A stretch of DNA of 64,000 bases. Source: Balanoglossus misakiensis. Taxonomy: Eukaryota; Hemichordata. The stretch lies in contig CM082579.2 in assembly GCA_040954595.2 (NCBI GenBank), positions 11,594,001 through 11,658,000 on the forward strand. Direction: 5' to 3'. The translations under genes were made by a program, and so were the position numbers. Under the pieces are notes generated by a model. It saw only the letters and a program-made list of their open reading frames with translations. It did no database searches and was not told the DNA's origin. Below, in pieces: positions 21,978-63,952 of this stretch. Positions within the stretch are counted from its first letter, which is position 1, and each line of letters starts with the position of its first letter.

Positions 21978-22905
21978 AAGATTGATGTGTTCTCCACAAT
22001 TGACGTCGTGACTGTAGGTATGTCGATAGAGGGTGCGTCCAGGATGTGATTGATATGTGGAGTCAATAATTGACGCAGAGTTTGAAATAGGGCGGCGTTG
22101 TCAAGGGAGACTGGAAGTTGTGCATACATGTGTCAGTAGACTTGTTGGAAGTTACTGTATACATAAAACAAAGTTCACACAGTAAGTGCAGGTGACAAAA
22201 ACCTATTTTTGTTTGTTTGCTTTAAATGAGAATACAGAACTACTACAGAGAAGGGCGGTTGGCAATTCTCTACACCTGAACTTACAATTTTATTTCTTAC
22301 ATTGATTCCGCCATTACGTTTCTAAAATATTATCCTTCCGAGGCAGGTTTATAACGTCTATGTCGAAAATATTGCACTTCATAAATAAAAACCTGATAAA
22401 ATTCTAAGCGTACGATGCAAGTAGTCGGTCGCTTCTCAAACAAAAAAGCGCATGTTCTTCCTAAATAATATCAGATGTGATCATAATTGTTTTATTAAAT
22501 CTCATTCGTTGATAACTGTAAACGTGTTGAAAAAAATAAGTAATAGAAATTAAACGATAGAGGGTCCAGGACTTGATCTAAACCAGCAGTCATAATGAAG
22601 GGGCAAATACCACATGGGCGTGTATTCTTGTCTAGTCTGGACTCTCGAGCGAGCGAGTGTTGATATGGCTCTGTGTACAGGTGTGGATGGAAGCGAGTGC
22701 ATGCTGTAAACGATCGCGCCCTAGCGAATAGAAGTACTGTGAATGTGAGGGCTCGCTATATGAGTAACTTTAAATACCCACTTGTCTTAAATACCATTCT
22801 CGGCCCATATAAAGTTGTTGAAATAATTATTAATGTTATCTAACAATTACTCTTTCAAAACGACATTTTCCACTAGGCTCGCTAGCATGATACAAAATGA
22901 TGACT

Positions 22906-23533
22906 ACATTAACAGTACGAGATTTCGCACAAGCAACATGACAGGATCGATGTAGATAACGAGTGGTTCGAACGTTAATACCTTTGACCTGGTCCGCCTT
23001 GTCATTTTGTGTGACGGTATATTGTTTCATGCCTGTGGCGTTATAGACACAGTCGTTCTTGTACACGTGTGGTCTCTCAATAATATACGAAATAATAAAT
23101 GCAATATAATGTCAAAAAATTCCCGCGGGAAACCTCGAGCACCAATCCTATTATAAATATTACAAGAGGCATGTTTTGCGTTATTCTGGCCTAATGAACT
23201 CTTTATTATGAATTCATAGACAATACATTGCATTTCTTACTTCAAGCAAGGTAATAGCAGGGTTCTGACTTTGGTCGATTAAACAGAGTGGATCCGATTT
23301 TCTCTCCAACCGAGGCCAACTTTAAGCTTAGGACGTCTTCGTTACGGGTACAGCACGACACCAATCTGAAAGGCGCGCGCATGCACAGCGTCCCGGCCGT
23401 TCCCAATGACATTGAACGCATACACACTGTCCTCGATGGGCATCGTCACAAAGTTCAAAATATCTCAGTTGTCAGATCTCCGAGTCAGTCTTTACATTAA
23501 CAGTACGAGATTTCGCACAAGCAACATGACAGG
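22906..23533. mobile_element. duplicated 548-bp segment flanked by 40-bp direct repeats
   Basis: The insert 22946-23493 repeats 21430-21977. The 40 bp at 22906-22945 (starting ACATTAACAGTACGAG) recur exactly at 23494-23533, as a long target-site duplication would look. No terminal inverted repeats or polymerase gene are seen. Confidence 0.85.
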
Positions 23534-25726
23534 CCCCTGTGGCAAATATAGCATCACAAATTATTTCATCAGATCTATGAGTTGGCATCTAGTGTCTGTT
23601 GGCACGGCAACATTCTAGATGTACTTTCATGTTCTTTTACGTATGGTCTTCTTCGCACTTGCGCTCACATGGGCATAACCCTGAAAAAGATAATTATGTA
23701 TTTGCTTTGTTTGCTATGCACATACGCTTGAGGGTACCTGTACGCCTTCTTGTATTTTTTTTCTGTAAATGTTTCTACTTCCCTTGAATATAGGCCGGAG
23801 GCCTATAAAACACGCAATAAAACAAAGTAACAGTCCACACGGGCCACACAAAAAACGCAAAGAAGCTGCCACGAAAAGACCCGGCGTTGTAATGCCACCT
23901 ACATCGTGTAAATAACCAATACACAGACTATAGAGTACTTTGCAAACGCCATTTATCGCCACAAATGGTCGGGCCACATGTTGACATAATCGATAAGGGT
24001 TGACAAGGACGTCACGATAGTATTGGGGGCGTTTATCCGACTTATTGACAGTCACGTACACGAGCCACAAACAACACAAAGAATCTGTCACGAAAAGGTC
24101 ATGCGTTGAAATTCCGCCTACATCGTGTAAATAACCAATAATTTGACATTATCATGAATAATATCTAGCAGCCAGAATCCTGCAAGATTAAAAAGTCTAT
24201 GGGCCTGCGCGACTTACGTGTTCACAGTATAAACCGGAACAAGAATTTAATTTGTTATGACATAACTAAGCCCATAGACTATGGGAAAGCCTAACATAAA
24301 TATGTATTGCTGTATATTGTTCAATGTTTATACAATGCTATGGATACCACCGCGGGTACATGGGCAGCAAACATTCCAGGACTTTTCAGGGTCACCATGA
24401 TTACATTAAAAATCATAGGCATTTCTTACAACTGTTCCTTTCATATCCTTGATATATTGATTGGTCGAAAACACTGGTATTTACTTGTTGGTGTGTATTA
24501 TTCGTCGAATGTTTACGTCACTTATAGCTATAATTACATTGGAGCGCCCCCCCCCAAAAAAAAAAGAAAAAAAAAAAAGAAAAAAACATTACAAGTTAAT
24601 TACCGTCAATGTGGGTTGTAATGCATATTGATTGCATTATTCGTTAAGGAATCTTATTGCAACACGGTAATCCAAAAACACCTTGTAATTTCATAAAGAC
24701 GAGTATCTGGAACCAAAGAGTGGATTTTCTAGTCGAAACGGGAAACTGTGATATGATTGGATAAAGAGTCAGATATGGGTTGTATAAGACAAAACATATG
24801 AAGCAGACGTTTATGTCGCTTTCTCATATTCAACTGAAGATAACTTTAGATTATTCTCTAAAATTGAGCGTAAAAATCGGTGGTCACCTTGCAAAATTTT
24901 GAATGTGAGACCGGAATATTCTCAAATTTGATATTTGAAAGGACCTCCAATCTATATACATGTATTAAGTCTATGGAGAAAGTTATGAAGAAAATTACGG
25001 CGATTTCCACGAAAACAAGACTGTGAATACTCAGTTTTCTTATTTTTTCAAAAAGGCACCGTACACACTTTACTATTGCAAAGAAGTGGATGGTTTGGGT
25101 ACTAATTTTTCTGAAAATATATCCGTTAGACGCAATATTTTATTCCTATTTCGTGATGCGTTATCAAGAGCTCGTATGACACTCTCAGTGCTCGACAGAA
25201 AACTGCCATGGATACACAAAAAAAGACACTGACAAATGTCAAGAGTTAGGCGTACAGGTCATGCTTAAATTCAACTCGCGATGCATGATGGTTGCAGCCT
25301 CCAACATAAAAAACATGCTGAGAAGTGCTGGACCTGCTGAAACTGTCCACAAATTGAAAAGAGAGAGAGAAGTTTGGTAAATAGTTTTCTAATATCGTCA
25401 TATCATAATATCAAATGTTATAAATGTCGACCATCATGCATCGCTTTTGTCTCAAGTCGGCCATCTTTGCCCGGAGATTTGTCTGTGGTGTTTCCCCAGA
25501 CCCTCTTTCTGTGTGCCTAACGGAAGAAGCAGAGGGCTCTGGGTAACCGAGACTATATTTTACTAATCCACAATGAGTATTTTCGTGCTAGTTGTAAATT
25601 CATGTGAATGGTATTGTGACTTTGGTCAAGTTGCTGTTCAAGTTGACGTGGCCTTTTCAAGTGTTGGTCCAGTCGGGATGAGAAAAAAATACTAAGACAG
25701 GCCAAATTTGAATAATCATGGAATAT

Positions 25727-26569
25727 TTTATTAAAGGGAAATTAGCTGTAACTTTTGACTTTATTTTCAGTATTCTTGTTCTGTGTCCCAAATGCAATTT
25801 CTTGTTCTACACCAAACAGCATGCTAATATACCCAGTACTTCCAGTACGTGTACACACAAACTATCGCAACACAGTGACATATAGTGATGTTTATACCAT
25901 AACCCCCTTAGTATATAAGAGCATGGTTTATGGAATAGGGTACACGGCTTATTGTCAGTTAATATGTTTAAAACACTGCAACAAATCTACCAATACATTC
26001 ATGTTCAACGGTTTTGTATACATTACAATAAACGTAGCCAATTTCAGATTTTACAAGTGTCGTAAAATTTCACCCTCGCGCCAACAATTTCTCGAAGACT
26101 TCTGTTTTTCTCCTTTGGATAAGCCACTGTTAACTCATTATGCATACTCTCTCCGTATCGCACAGCATTATGTATTCATGCTACATTACAGTTGTATTCT
26201 TAACTATCTTCCCAAAGTTATCCATCTTGTCCTAAAACATAGTATATAACTTATAGAGGTCATGACATCGAAAAACTACCCATCACCTTCAATTTTCGAT
26301 ATTCTTAAGTTATCCATCTCGATTTAAAATGTTGTATATTACTTATAAGGCAGGTCATTACACCCTAAAAACTACCCATCACCTTCAATTTTCGATATTC
26401 TTAAGTTATCCATCACGATTTAAAATGTTGTATATTACTTATAAGACAGGTCATTACACCCTAAAATCTTCCCATCAACTTCAACTTTCACCACCATGCA
26501 TACATGTACATGTTATAATTGAATGTCCTATCGTCATATTTGAGTCACGCGAGTCTCGTAACGGGTAAA
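25727..26569 (-). other. probable 3' UTR of the pentraxin/FTP gene
   Basis: The sequence after the TAG contains no AATAAA until 25760-25765 and 25727-25732 (minus strand), so a UTR of about 800 nt is suggested. It includes a three-copy minisatellite. No transcript evidence is available. Confidence 0.25.
26218..26495. repeat. three-copy 92-96 bp tandem repeat
   Basis: Units begin at 26218, 26310 and 26406 with TTATCCATC and share 'TACCCATCACCTTCAATTTT'. The last two are nearly identical. They lie just downstream of the pentraxin/FTP stop codon. Confidence 0.85.
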
Positions 26570-55008
<28,439 letters not shown>

Positions 55009-56471
55009 TTCTACCAGCAGAGCCGCCCCCTCTCTTCCTAAACCGATTTACGACAAATTCAACCTGGATAAAAAAGACGGGTTTTATTAGTCATCAATGT
55101 ATTCATGTTTCTAGTTTTTTGTGGGACCAGATAAGTTGAATGATAACAGTCTGACTTCTTTTGAAGTCACATTTGTAAAATTTGCATACACATCAAATAA
55201 AAGTTCCGCCTGTGAACTATGAACTTTAAAGGTATGTTAATGAATTACAGGTATTGATTACGACCAGGACGCGTAATAATATTGACATCGCACTACAACC
55301 TTCCCAAAAAGTAGAAACGAGAATTTTAACATTTCATTGATTTATAACCAACAAACAATAAGTTTTAGGTAATGTTCTTAATTCTGCTTGTCAGCCGCAT
55401 GAATTAAATGCTGACTTCCCTCATTAAATTAAATGCTCATTTCCCTACGATAAATTGTCGAACTTACACAAATAGAAATTGAGGAAACGAACAGTGAGTG
55501 GTTCAGTTCAGCATTGTATGGAGAAGAAAACTGGAACTCTGATCAGCAAACAGAACATAGAAAGTGGTCAGTTAAAGATATTTTCATCGCTTCGCTGCTT
55601 TGGAACATGCATCACATGCACATATCAAGTGATATACAGTCATTCTGATGTGCGGTGCTATTGTTAGGCGCTTTGCTGCCGTGGGATGACCCCAGCTACC
55701 GCATACTCGTATATCCATCACTATACATGTGATGCCCTCTTGGTATAGCCAAGTCTCATTTGACGGGTTTGATGTGGCGCATGCGTAATAAATCTAGTCA
55801 TATTTTTACGACCAGGGTCAATTCTCTCAGGGTTAAACCCTGTCACTCACACTTTATAAATAACGACTGCATGTACCCGTTTATTCTAACCGTGTTTTAT
55901 TTTTGTAGCGCTCAAACTTAGTCAAGCAATCATACACAATGCTGGTACCCAGGCGCCAACTGATAGTTAAGTTGAGTGCATATAGCACGAGCCGTTAGGC
56001 GAGTGCTACATGTATATGGAGCGAATTGTACCAAAATCGAGTGTATACCCGACTGAAGCTGGGGTTATTGCTATTATATTATACCAGCAATTGATTTTGT
56101 GGCATATCAGTGTCATTTTCTTAACGTAACAGCGTCAGAACAAGAAGTTACGAACGTGAACCAACATGGCGACGATGAAATTATGTAAACACGAGAGCCC
56201 GGACAAAAAGGTGACAAGACAGGCATCGCGCATAGCAAAATGCAAAATACTCCAACAGAGTAATTTCATAAAAAACGCCCGTAAATTCAACAGTATTTTT
56301 ATTTTATTTCTTTATTTTAACCCAACGCGACTGTTGTTTAACTGTACATTTTCCCTGCTGCTTGCTATTTCAGGGGCCCGTTTTACCACTGCGAGCCGTT
56401 GTAAAACAATATTTTACCATCGCTGGTTTGAGCTGTCGTCCAATCAGAATGGCGGACGGTAGCATGGTATA

Positions 56472-56871
56472 ACCCATTTTTCATTTCTACTAAATTGTAA
56501 AATGTAGATGGCTGCTTGATTGATCCTATTTTGTTTTGGTTTTTAACTGATTACACGACTACCACTCAATTTACGTTCGAATGCTATGACAAATTGCAAG
56601 ACAATGTTGAGTAGAAGATGTGCACCATTATAATCCCTATGGTCTGTGGAATAGCCATGCATACTTATAACAAGGAAGGCGATTTACAACAGGGGGAAAG
56701 TCTACTATTTCCTTGCTCAGTCTATTGTAACAATAAAGACATATTTTCGTTTTTTAGCTCCCACACACGGCTTGCGTTATACCGAAGTCTGTCTGTCTGT
56801 TTGCTTGTTTGTCTGCCCATCTGTCTGTCTGTCTGTCTGTCTTTCCGCCCGTCTGTCCATTGTTAGTAGTG
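56472..56871. repeat. direct repeat copy A (partner 58392-58812)
   Basis: Shares 'GATGGCTGCTTGATT', 'ACGACTACCACTCAATTTACG', 'GGAAGGCGATTTACAACAGG' and the CTGTCTGT tract with copy B. Copy B has an extra stretch near 58625-58665. Identity is high, about 95% outside indels. Confidence 0.85.
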
Positions 56872-57003
56872 AGACTAGTAGTCGTTTATTGCGTCTCAAG
56901 GCCACCGGGCCATATCTATTTGTATATTTTGAATTGTAACCCCCTTGCATATGGGCCGGTGGCCTTGGGACGCAATAAACTACTACTAGTCTCACTACTA
57001 CTC
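56867..57003. mobile_element. about 135-bp inverted-repeat MITE
   Basis: Left AGTAGTGAGACTAGTAG...TTTATTGCGTCTCAAGGCCACCGG; right arm is its reverse complement ending CTAGTCTCACTACT. Arms are about 50 bp around an AT-rich centre. Confidence 0.88.
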
Positions 57004-58391
57004 CACTGTTAGTGTATAACTGCCTAAAACTCAAAGTGTCAATTCTGACATTCTTTATTCAACAGAAAATCCGCATCTATGTTCGGAAAGAATATGTAGT
57101 GTCTCAACAAACGTACGTCTGTTCTGTTGTTGGTAATTAAAAAGCGACTTAGTATAACTTTATTGACCATAAATGTGGAAAATCGTCTTTTAGTCAGTCG
57201 CAGTAATTATACATGAAATATACAAAAAACAAAATTCCGCTGTAAACGTGATTAAAAAGTAATTAAATCCTTGAGAGAGAGAGAAATTGCTCACTTTCCC
57301 AATACGTTTTTTTTGTACTGTTTTTTCTGTGTCATGTCCGGATTTGGTCGTACCATTAACTGAATTGCAGCTGTACTTCTCTATCAGTGTCTGCCTTTGT
57401 GGTAAAACCACCAGCTAATCGAATATTCTTCCTACGCTATGAGTCAAACTTAGGTAATTTAATAACCACCTGTTCAGGAAGCACGTGCCAACTGATTGAT
57501 TTGTTGACTCCAACATGGAGTTTTTATGACAAAACTCAAAATAATCCAGTCCACTACGCCTACTGCTATACTCGGACATGGTAAAATCCCTTTTGAATGC
57601 AACTATATGTCATGATATGTCATGAATGAGCTTGTGTTATCAGTATGGACACGCTAAGTCCATCTCGTTTGGCCGTAGACAGTTTGGCAGGAGAGTTATA
57701 AACATCACTTAAGGTGGCATTGCACGAAACCGTCAAGTTTTTTAGAGGCCTATTTCTCATCGAAGACAACGCTAAAACCCCTATAAACCATACAAGTTCA
57801 GGAAGCTGGGTTTTTGAACTTTTGTTTGAGTTGCACATTTTATTGACCCCCGGAAATGGTGGCGTTTTTGGGTTAAAAATCGTTTTTTTTATATTATGTT
57901 CTTCAATTGAAATTAGGTAAAAAAAGTTGACCATGCATCTTAACATGTCATTCGTAACTAGAGTACACGTGCAAAAAACCCGAAATTTTTGTTTTGCGTA
58001 ATCTGCTTCCATTGAGGAGTAACATCGTTTGAAAGTTAGATTTTTTAGAAAATTTGATCAAATTCACGGTGAGTTGTATTGAATCAGAGGACACTTTATC
58101 GACTAAAAAAATAGCGCATGAGGACTTTCGTATCATTTCTCAACAACATATGTTGAGGTATATAATTACTCTCCATTGGAAATATTGTCTCAATGTCGCA
58201 AAACGGCCCCAATTAAAGATTTTAGTCGTTTGGGATTGGTATGTATTATCTATTTTTCATATCAATAGCGTGAATGCGAAATAGTCAGCAATCATTATTT
58301 TGTCACATGCAACGTTCACTACCTATCAAAGAAATTCACGTCTGTTAAGCCTGTGTTAGAAGATCTGTCGATGTTGCCTACATGACACAAT

Positions 58392-58812
58392 ACCCATTTT
58401 CCATTTCTACTAAATTGTGACATGTCGATGGCTGCTTGATTTATCCTATATTTTTTTTAACTGATTACACGACTACCACTCAATTTACGTTCGAATGCTA
58501 TGAAAAATTGCAAGACAATGTTGTGTAGAAGATGTGCACCATTATAATACCTATGGAATAGCCATGCATACTTACAACAAGGAAGGCGATTTACAACAGG
58601 GGGAAAGTCTACTATTTCCTTGCTGTATATAATGCAATGCCCATGTTTCCACTGGTTTTACTATTCAGTCTATTGTAACAGTAAATACATATGTTCGTTT
58701 TTTAGCTCCCACACACGGCTTGCGTTATACCGAAGTCTGTCTGTCTGTTTGCTTGTATGTCTGCCCATCTGTCTGCCTGTCTGTCTTTCCGCCCGTCTGT
58801 CCATTGTTAGTA
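58392..58812. repeat. direct repeat copy B (partner 56472-56871)
   Basis: Second copy, followed by a truncated piece of the hairpin element (GTTTATTGCGTCTCAAGGCC) that ends copy A. This suggests the two were duplicated together and copy B then decayed. Confidence 0.85.
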
Positions 58813-58947
58813 GCGAGACCAGTAGAAGTTTATTGCGTCTCAAGGCCATGTTTATTTGTCTTTTAGGCCACCGGCCAATATGACAACTACATGATAAGAT
58901 ATTACAGAACGAAATCCAGCAACACAAAAAGAAACAATAGGTCACCT

Positions 58948-59660
58948 TCAAGCTCTCATGAAAAATTCTTTTCTGAAAATCATGGCTTTATGGACAAATT
59001 TGCCAAGATTTCTTAACACTGTTGGCAACTTTGACCTCATCAGTGTTAAAAATTTATATTCATAAAAAGACCCAGAGCTGTCATATGGTAACAAATATCT
59101 TAAGCTCTGATACAATGGGCATACAAATATTACATGAAATTCATCCTCAACACCTCCTGTACATATTTCACAGATTCTGTCTTCAATGTCAATGTTGGTA
59201 AAGCTGCCTTCCTTGACCAAGACATTAACATCTCAATCGAGCTAGTGCATGTCTATATTTTGACTCTGTAATTCACAAAGATATTTTTCTGGTTCAAGCA
59301 TATTTTTAAAATTACGAAATGTACGAAGCCTGTCTTTTGTACATACTTCACTGTAGCACTCGTATTTTCAGCCCATCTGTACAATCTTTCATTTAAAATA
59401 CCACAAAATATTTTACAGAATACATCCAAAAGCGTTATTCCCCTGTAATTATTTGGATATCTGTTCTAGACCCCTTTTTGTACAATGGTATTATAATTCC
59501 CCGTGACCATGACCAACCTGCTGGGAAGTTACCCGTATCGAAGATATTGTTAAACAGCTTATTAATGATAGGTAATATTGTGGGCATAGAGCATTTGAAC
59601 AATTCGGCTGGTATTCCATCTGGGCCCGGGGCTTTACCATTTACCAACAAAAATACCAAT
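58948..59660 (-). pseudogene. degraded non-LTR retrotransposon (LINE) reverse-transcriptase fragment
   Basis: On minus, 59660-59435 reads VNGKAPGPDGIPAELFK then a GWSWSRGIIIPLYKKGSRTD strand: the 'GKAPGPDGIP...IIPLYKKG' core of LINE reverse transcriptases. After this, reading frames shift and the catalytic FADD region is missing. Near 59220-58950 the C-terminal RICEICTGGVEDEFHVIFVC appears, the zinc-knuckle tail of such ORF2 proteins. So it is internally deleted, frameshifted and dead. The 5' half is absent. Confidence 0.85.
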
Positions 59661-62600
59661 TACATATGTAGTTGAAAGGGCCTCGACACTTTGAACTTAC
59701 AGAATTCCTTACCTGAAAGTACAAGATGTAGCATTTACCTCAACCAATGCGAGGCATTGCCATATGCCCTTTATGATCATACAAAGAAACTTAAATATAT
59801 ATAACCACAAATTTTTCACATACTTTGAAGATAAACGGTAATATACATTAAAAGTTTTAGAATCGCATATTTGTATTTACGAATACTCTTATAGTGTTTA
59901 AAAGTTAATAACGTAGTTTAATAGGCTCTCTAACATAAAATGAACCAAACTGGAAAAATGTCTCTTACCTGGTACAATGATCTGATGACTCTAGCCGCTA
60001 ACAGTGCAATTGCTGCGATAATGCCTATCGAAGTTCTGACTACAGCTATCTTTATACCTTTCAACATGCAAATTATGTATATCAATGTATGCATAGGTCA
60101 CATCCATGTTGGGTAAAGTAAACACGGTGATAAAGCTGTCAGTTGGTCGGCACAAGTTATTGGCATAATATTTTTAGTTCGAATGGCCACATGCTCCATC
60201 GATCATACAATCCTCTTCGCAACCCATTGTCTATGTATGTGGTCGAGCCTCAGCGCCCACACATAAACTTTGTGTGACTCAAAGGATTAGTGCTCTTTGT
60301 TTAACATAGGCAAATATTGTCGCTGAAACGTTTAGAAATTACCCTGTGTGAACCTGGTATTACCGGGCTTTTTTCAATCCATGGGTCTTGCATTAATTAG
60401 TTTCGAAACTGAATGTTTATGTGGCACAAAGCCTTTGTTTTCTACTGAAATCTTTATCAACTTAATGCATTTGATAAAGCTGATAAAGAAGGTGCACCTT
60501 GAAAATGAACATTTTACACAATATCAGTCGGTTGTGGTAACATGGGCTACTATGGTTGATGGGGTCTAAAGTATAAAACAATTCAGAAAGAAAGTAAAAA
60601 TGCCTTCACTATGAAAAATAAATAAAGCAAATATGTAAAATGGTACCTCACTTTTTGACAACAATCCGTTGAAAACCTAATAAGTGACAATTCATCGCTA
60701 ACTTATTAAAATAGATAACGTTGTATCAATTTGATCCTAAATTTACCGTATTACTAGCAGACATAAGACCGGCAACATCTCAGACAAAATCAACAAATCA
60801 CACAGAAGGATATATAAAACCGAATTTATTCATGTACTGAACTGTCTTTATCAGCCAGATATCAGGTTCATGGTGACGTATTAAATTGGGTTTTAGCTGT
60901 TTGATTTGTTCCTTTAGCCTGTAGTCTACTTGCAATTAACATATTCTAATATAACTAGAGTATACAGACAACAAAGCCACCACAAACGTACCCTCACAAT
61001 AGACATCATGTTTATTTACGTACAACAGTGCGTGTTCTAGCGGTTTTAATATTTGGCACTGTTGGAGGACTACATCAATAAATTTGAATTCAATGCTCAC
61101 AGTCTTGTCGGCAATAAATTAAAAACCGAGAAAAACTCACACTGCTGTTCTGTAAATAAACAGGATGAGAATTGTGAGGGTTAGTTAGGTTTGGATCATC
61201 TTTTGCTTATAACCCCTTTACTACCATGACACAGTCCAAACCCATGACATTTGAGAACAGTACTAGATGATTTGTGTTATATTAAAGCATGCGGGGAGTC
61301 TTTTTGAAAACATAACAGAATACTAGTATTGGGTGTCCACTGTGATGTTTACAGGAAATCGTGCTTTCAATTATTTACACAAACAAGACAATCACTTTGA
61401 ATTTCAAATTTGAGACAATTTGACACAATTTGACACAATTTTCAGTGTCAATCAAATTTTGTACAGTTTCTCAAATTTTTATTTTCAATATAAAGAGAGA
61501 ATAATCTCGAGTCTGATTTCCTAGGCAAAGGTACGCATGCGCACACGGGTATAAGAATTTCTATCTATTCAAAATGAAGTGAAGTATTTTATCGATTAAC
61601 AATATTCTAAAAGTTCAAACTTTAAAAATATTGCGGTGTAGTTCGCTATCCCATAACTGGAATGTATTTTCTATAAATAGATAAGTATCATGTTACACAT
61701 GTCAAGGCTAAATCACCAAGACTGTGTAAATTTTCTAGTATGACATTTTAAAGGATTTGAGAAATCAAATAGTAGGCCTATACAAAAGTTACATTATTTT
61801 TTACAAGATCAGCCTTTATTTAACTCTCGACTATTGTCCGCAAAAACGGCATCATAAGTTATAATAACTGCAAGTGCCTAATTGTAGAACCTGATATACG
61901 TTGTATGCTTCAAACAGGCTTTAATTATTTTTCTGGCCAATATTCAATAATAATGGTATATATACCGATACTTTTAGATGCTTAGATTATAAACTGCTGT
62001 ACACATTTCTAATTGGCAGGTATTCTTTATTAATATTATTGGAATTGGCTCAGAAAGAGTTAAAGTGAAAAATGCTTAGATGTAGGTTGCTGGCCTGACA
62101 TTGATCATATTTGAAATTGTGAGGGTAGGCCTATACGGCGTGTTTTTAATTACAGACCCATATAGATTCGTGCTCGTTTGTACATGTATGCGTTGATTGG
62201 AAAAGCTGTCAAAAAGCTGCCGTGCATGTTTGTAATTATGTAGGCTATGTATAAAAACACGATTATGTGGCTCGACAGATAGGCCTAAAGACAGAGAAAT
62301 ATGAATGACGACACCTCCATTATTTGACAACTAGACTGGGCCTAACTATGAATGATCGTGGTGTACGTTCACTGTAATTTTCAAGATGACATTACAGAAC
62401 GCATACGGGCGTTGTTGTCGATGATATATTGATATAAGGATTGACGGCTTGCAGCCAGAACTTGCTATTCATTGGGCGAACGAGAGCATACTAGTATATA
62501 TCACATGTCAACGATGAGGGCGAAAAATACCAGGCTGAGAGAAACAGTGAGGCGTCTAATGACAAACATACAAATAAACCCAATCGGAATAAGATTGCAG

Positions 62601-63733
62601 AGGAATCATAAATGGAATATCGAATTCGCTGGGAGGCTGCCGCAAAATATTTATGCATTATAAGATTTGATTTGTGTTCAAGTAAAATAATGTAAATGTA
62701 CAGAATATAAATAAGTAAAATTTTTGTGACCAAACAATGCAAATCGGCGCAATAAAAGTAGAAATTTGACCTGAATATAAACGTATCCTCAGCTTGACCT
62801 TTGACACAAACTGCAAAGTTGGTTTTTTTGGACATCTATTTATTTTGTATGGAAATCCGGTTACGACATGCGACCTGCGTCTTCCAAACTGCCACCTACC
62901 TGCGTCTTTAAAAAAAACCTGCACACTGTGTGGCTTCGGATTTGGTCCAAAGATCTAACTGTTTCAAAAAAGGTGGCTGTTTAATTAACAGGCGCCAAAC
63001 GCGATTGCTGCGCGAGAGCACAATGTTCATAAATCTTCTTTTCCTGTCGCAAAATTAATGTTGATTATCACACATTTATCGTGAGCAGCCAGGTACTCCT
63101 TCGCCCTTTCTCAAAGGCAACATAATGCCGTCAAATCCGATCCCAATAATCGTTATCATACGAGGTAAAATTACCAGATTCAAGAACTAATTAATAATGG
63201 CAGTTGCTATATTTTATGGCCTTGAACTACTTGAAGTGGCAGTACCAGGTGTGCGGAATTGGACAACGTATCATGCTAGAATGTTACCCCAGTCAAGATT
63301 GACCAAAAGGAACAAACTCAAGTGTAATTTGCCAAAATGCCGAATCCAGAAATACTATCACTCGTCATTTAAGTGACTGATGTGTCATATTTGGAATTAC
63401 AAAGTCTCTATACATACCACTGAATTTCGTAAATTATTCTGCGAAATTCAGAGTTAATGCCTGCCTCAATTTTGTTTTAAAGCTAATAAGCTGTCCCAGT
63501 GTCTAATTTTACAGTCCTCATATGAGTTGTAAACTCTACCGCATCTCGGGAGTTTTGTTTATTCATCACAAAACTTGGCAAACAATGACTCATGAAAAAC
63601 ATACATACACATTGTGAAAACAATTCCAACATTTAAAAAGGGCAAGTATACACATAGAACATCAATCAACTCATATCGTTTAAAAGTTGAATGTTTGTGC
63701 CTGTTCGAACTGCAAGCTGGAACCTTAAAAAGT
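59661..63733. other. AT-rich non-coding stretch, no gene seen
   Basis: Frames are short and unsupported. A short GACACAATTT repetition lies near 61415-61445. Confidence 0.55.
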
Positions 63734-63833
63734 NNNNNNNNNNNNNNNNNNNNNNNNNNNNNNNNNNNNNNNNNNNNNNNNNNNNNNNNNNNNNNNNNNN
63801 NNNNNNNNNNNNNNNNNNNNNNNNNNNNNNNNN
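63734..63833. other. assembly gap of 100 N
   Basis: Exactly 100 N, a conventional scaffold spacer, so real distance is unknown. Frames reported across it are meaningless. Confidence 0.99.
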
Positions 63834-63950
63834 CAGAATATAGTGATAACGTTTAGTCCGTACCAAATCGAGTTTCCTCATAATTTGCCAATTTTGCTAG
63901 AACTATACTGCTATCTTTACAATCTAAACATCAAGTACTACCATACAATT

Positions 63951-63952
<2 letters not shown>

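Larger units (their letters stand above)
17560..26200. other. intergenic stretch without a supportable gene
   Basis: Open frames here are short, overlap on both strands and lack recognisable domains. Contents are dispersed repeats, a poly-C tract (about 18526-18540), a stem-loop, the 548-bp duplication and A-rich runs near 24550-24590. The plus frame at 25755-26249 (164 codons, low-complexity, Tyr/Cys-rich) has no homology I recognise and partly overlaps the inferred 3' UTR. Confidence 0.6.
55070..58940. other. upstream region of the pentraxin/FTP gene; no gene seen, repeats only
   Basis: Probably contains the promoter and first untranslated exon of the pentraxin/FTP gene, but no convincing TATA or CpG-rich block stands out. 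Holds a 400-bp direct repeat pair and a hairpin element. Short frames are unsupported. Confidence 0.5.

Noticed and set aside
25755-26249. Plus-strand 164-codon frame
   Set aside because: No recognisable domain, composition typical of AT-rich non-coding DNA, overlaps the inferred 3' UTR of the minus-strand gene.
57620-58012. Minus 130-codon frame
   Set aside because: No recognised domain, no splice context, lies between repeat copies.
62076-62924. Several 60-114 codon frames near the right end
   Set aside because: AT-rich, overlapping on both strands, no domain or splice support.
63614-63881. Frames spanning the N run
   Set aside because: They are interrupted by the assembly gap and contain mostly unknown residues.
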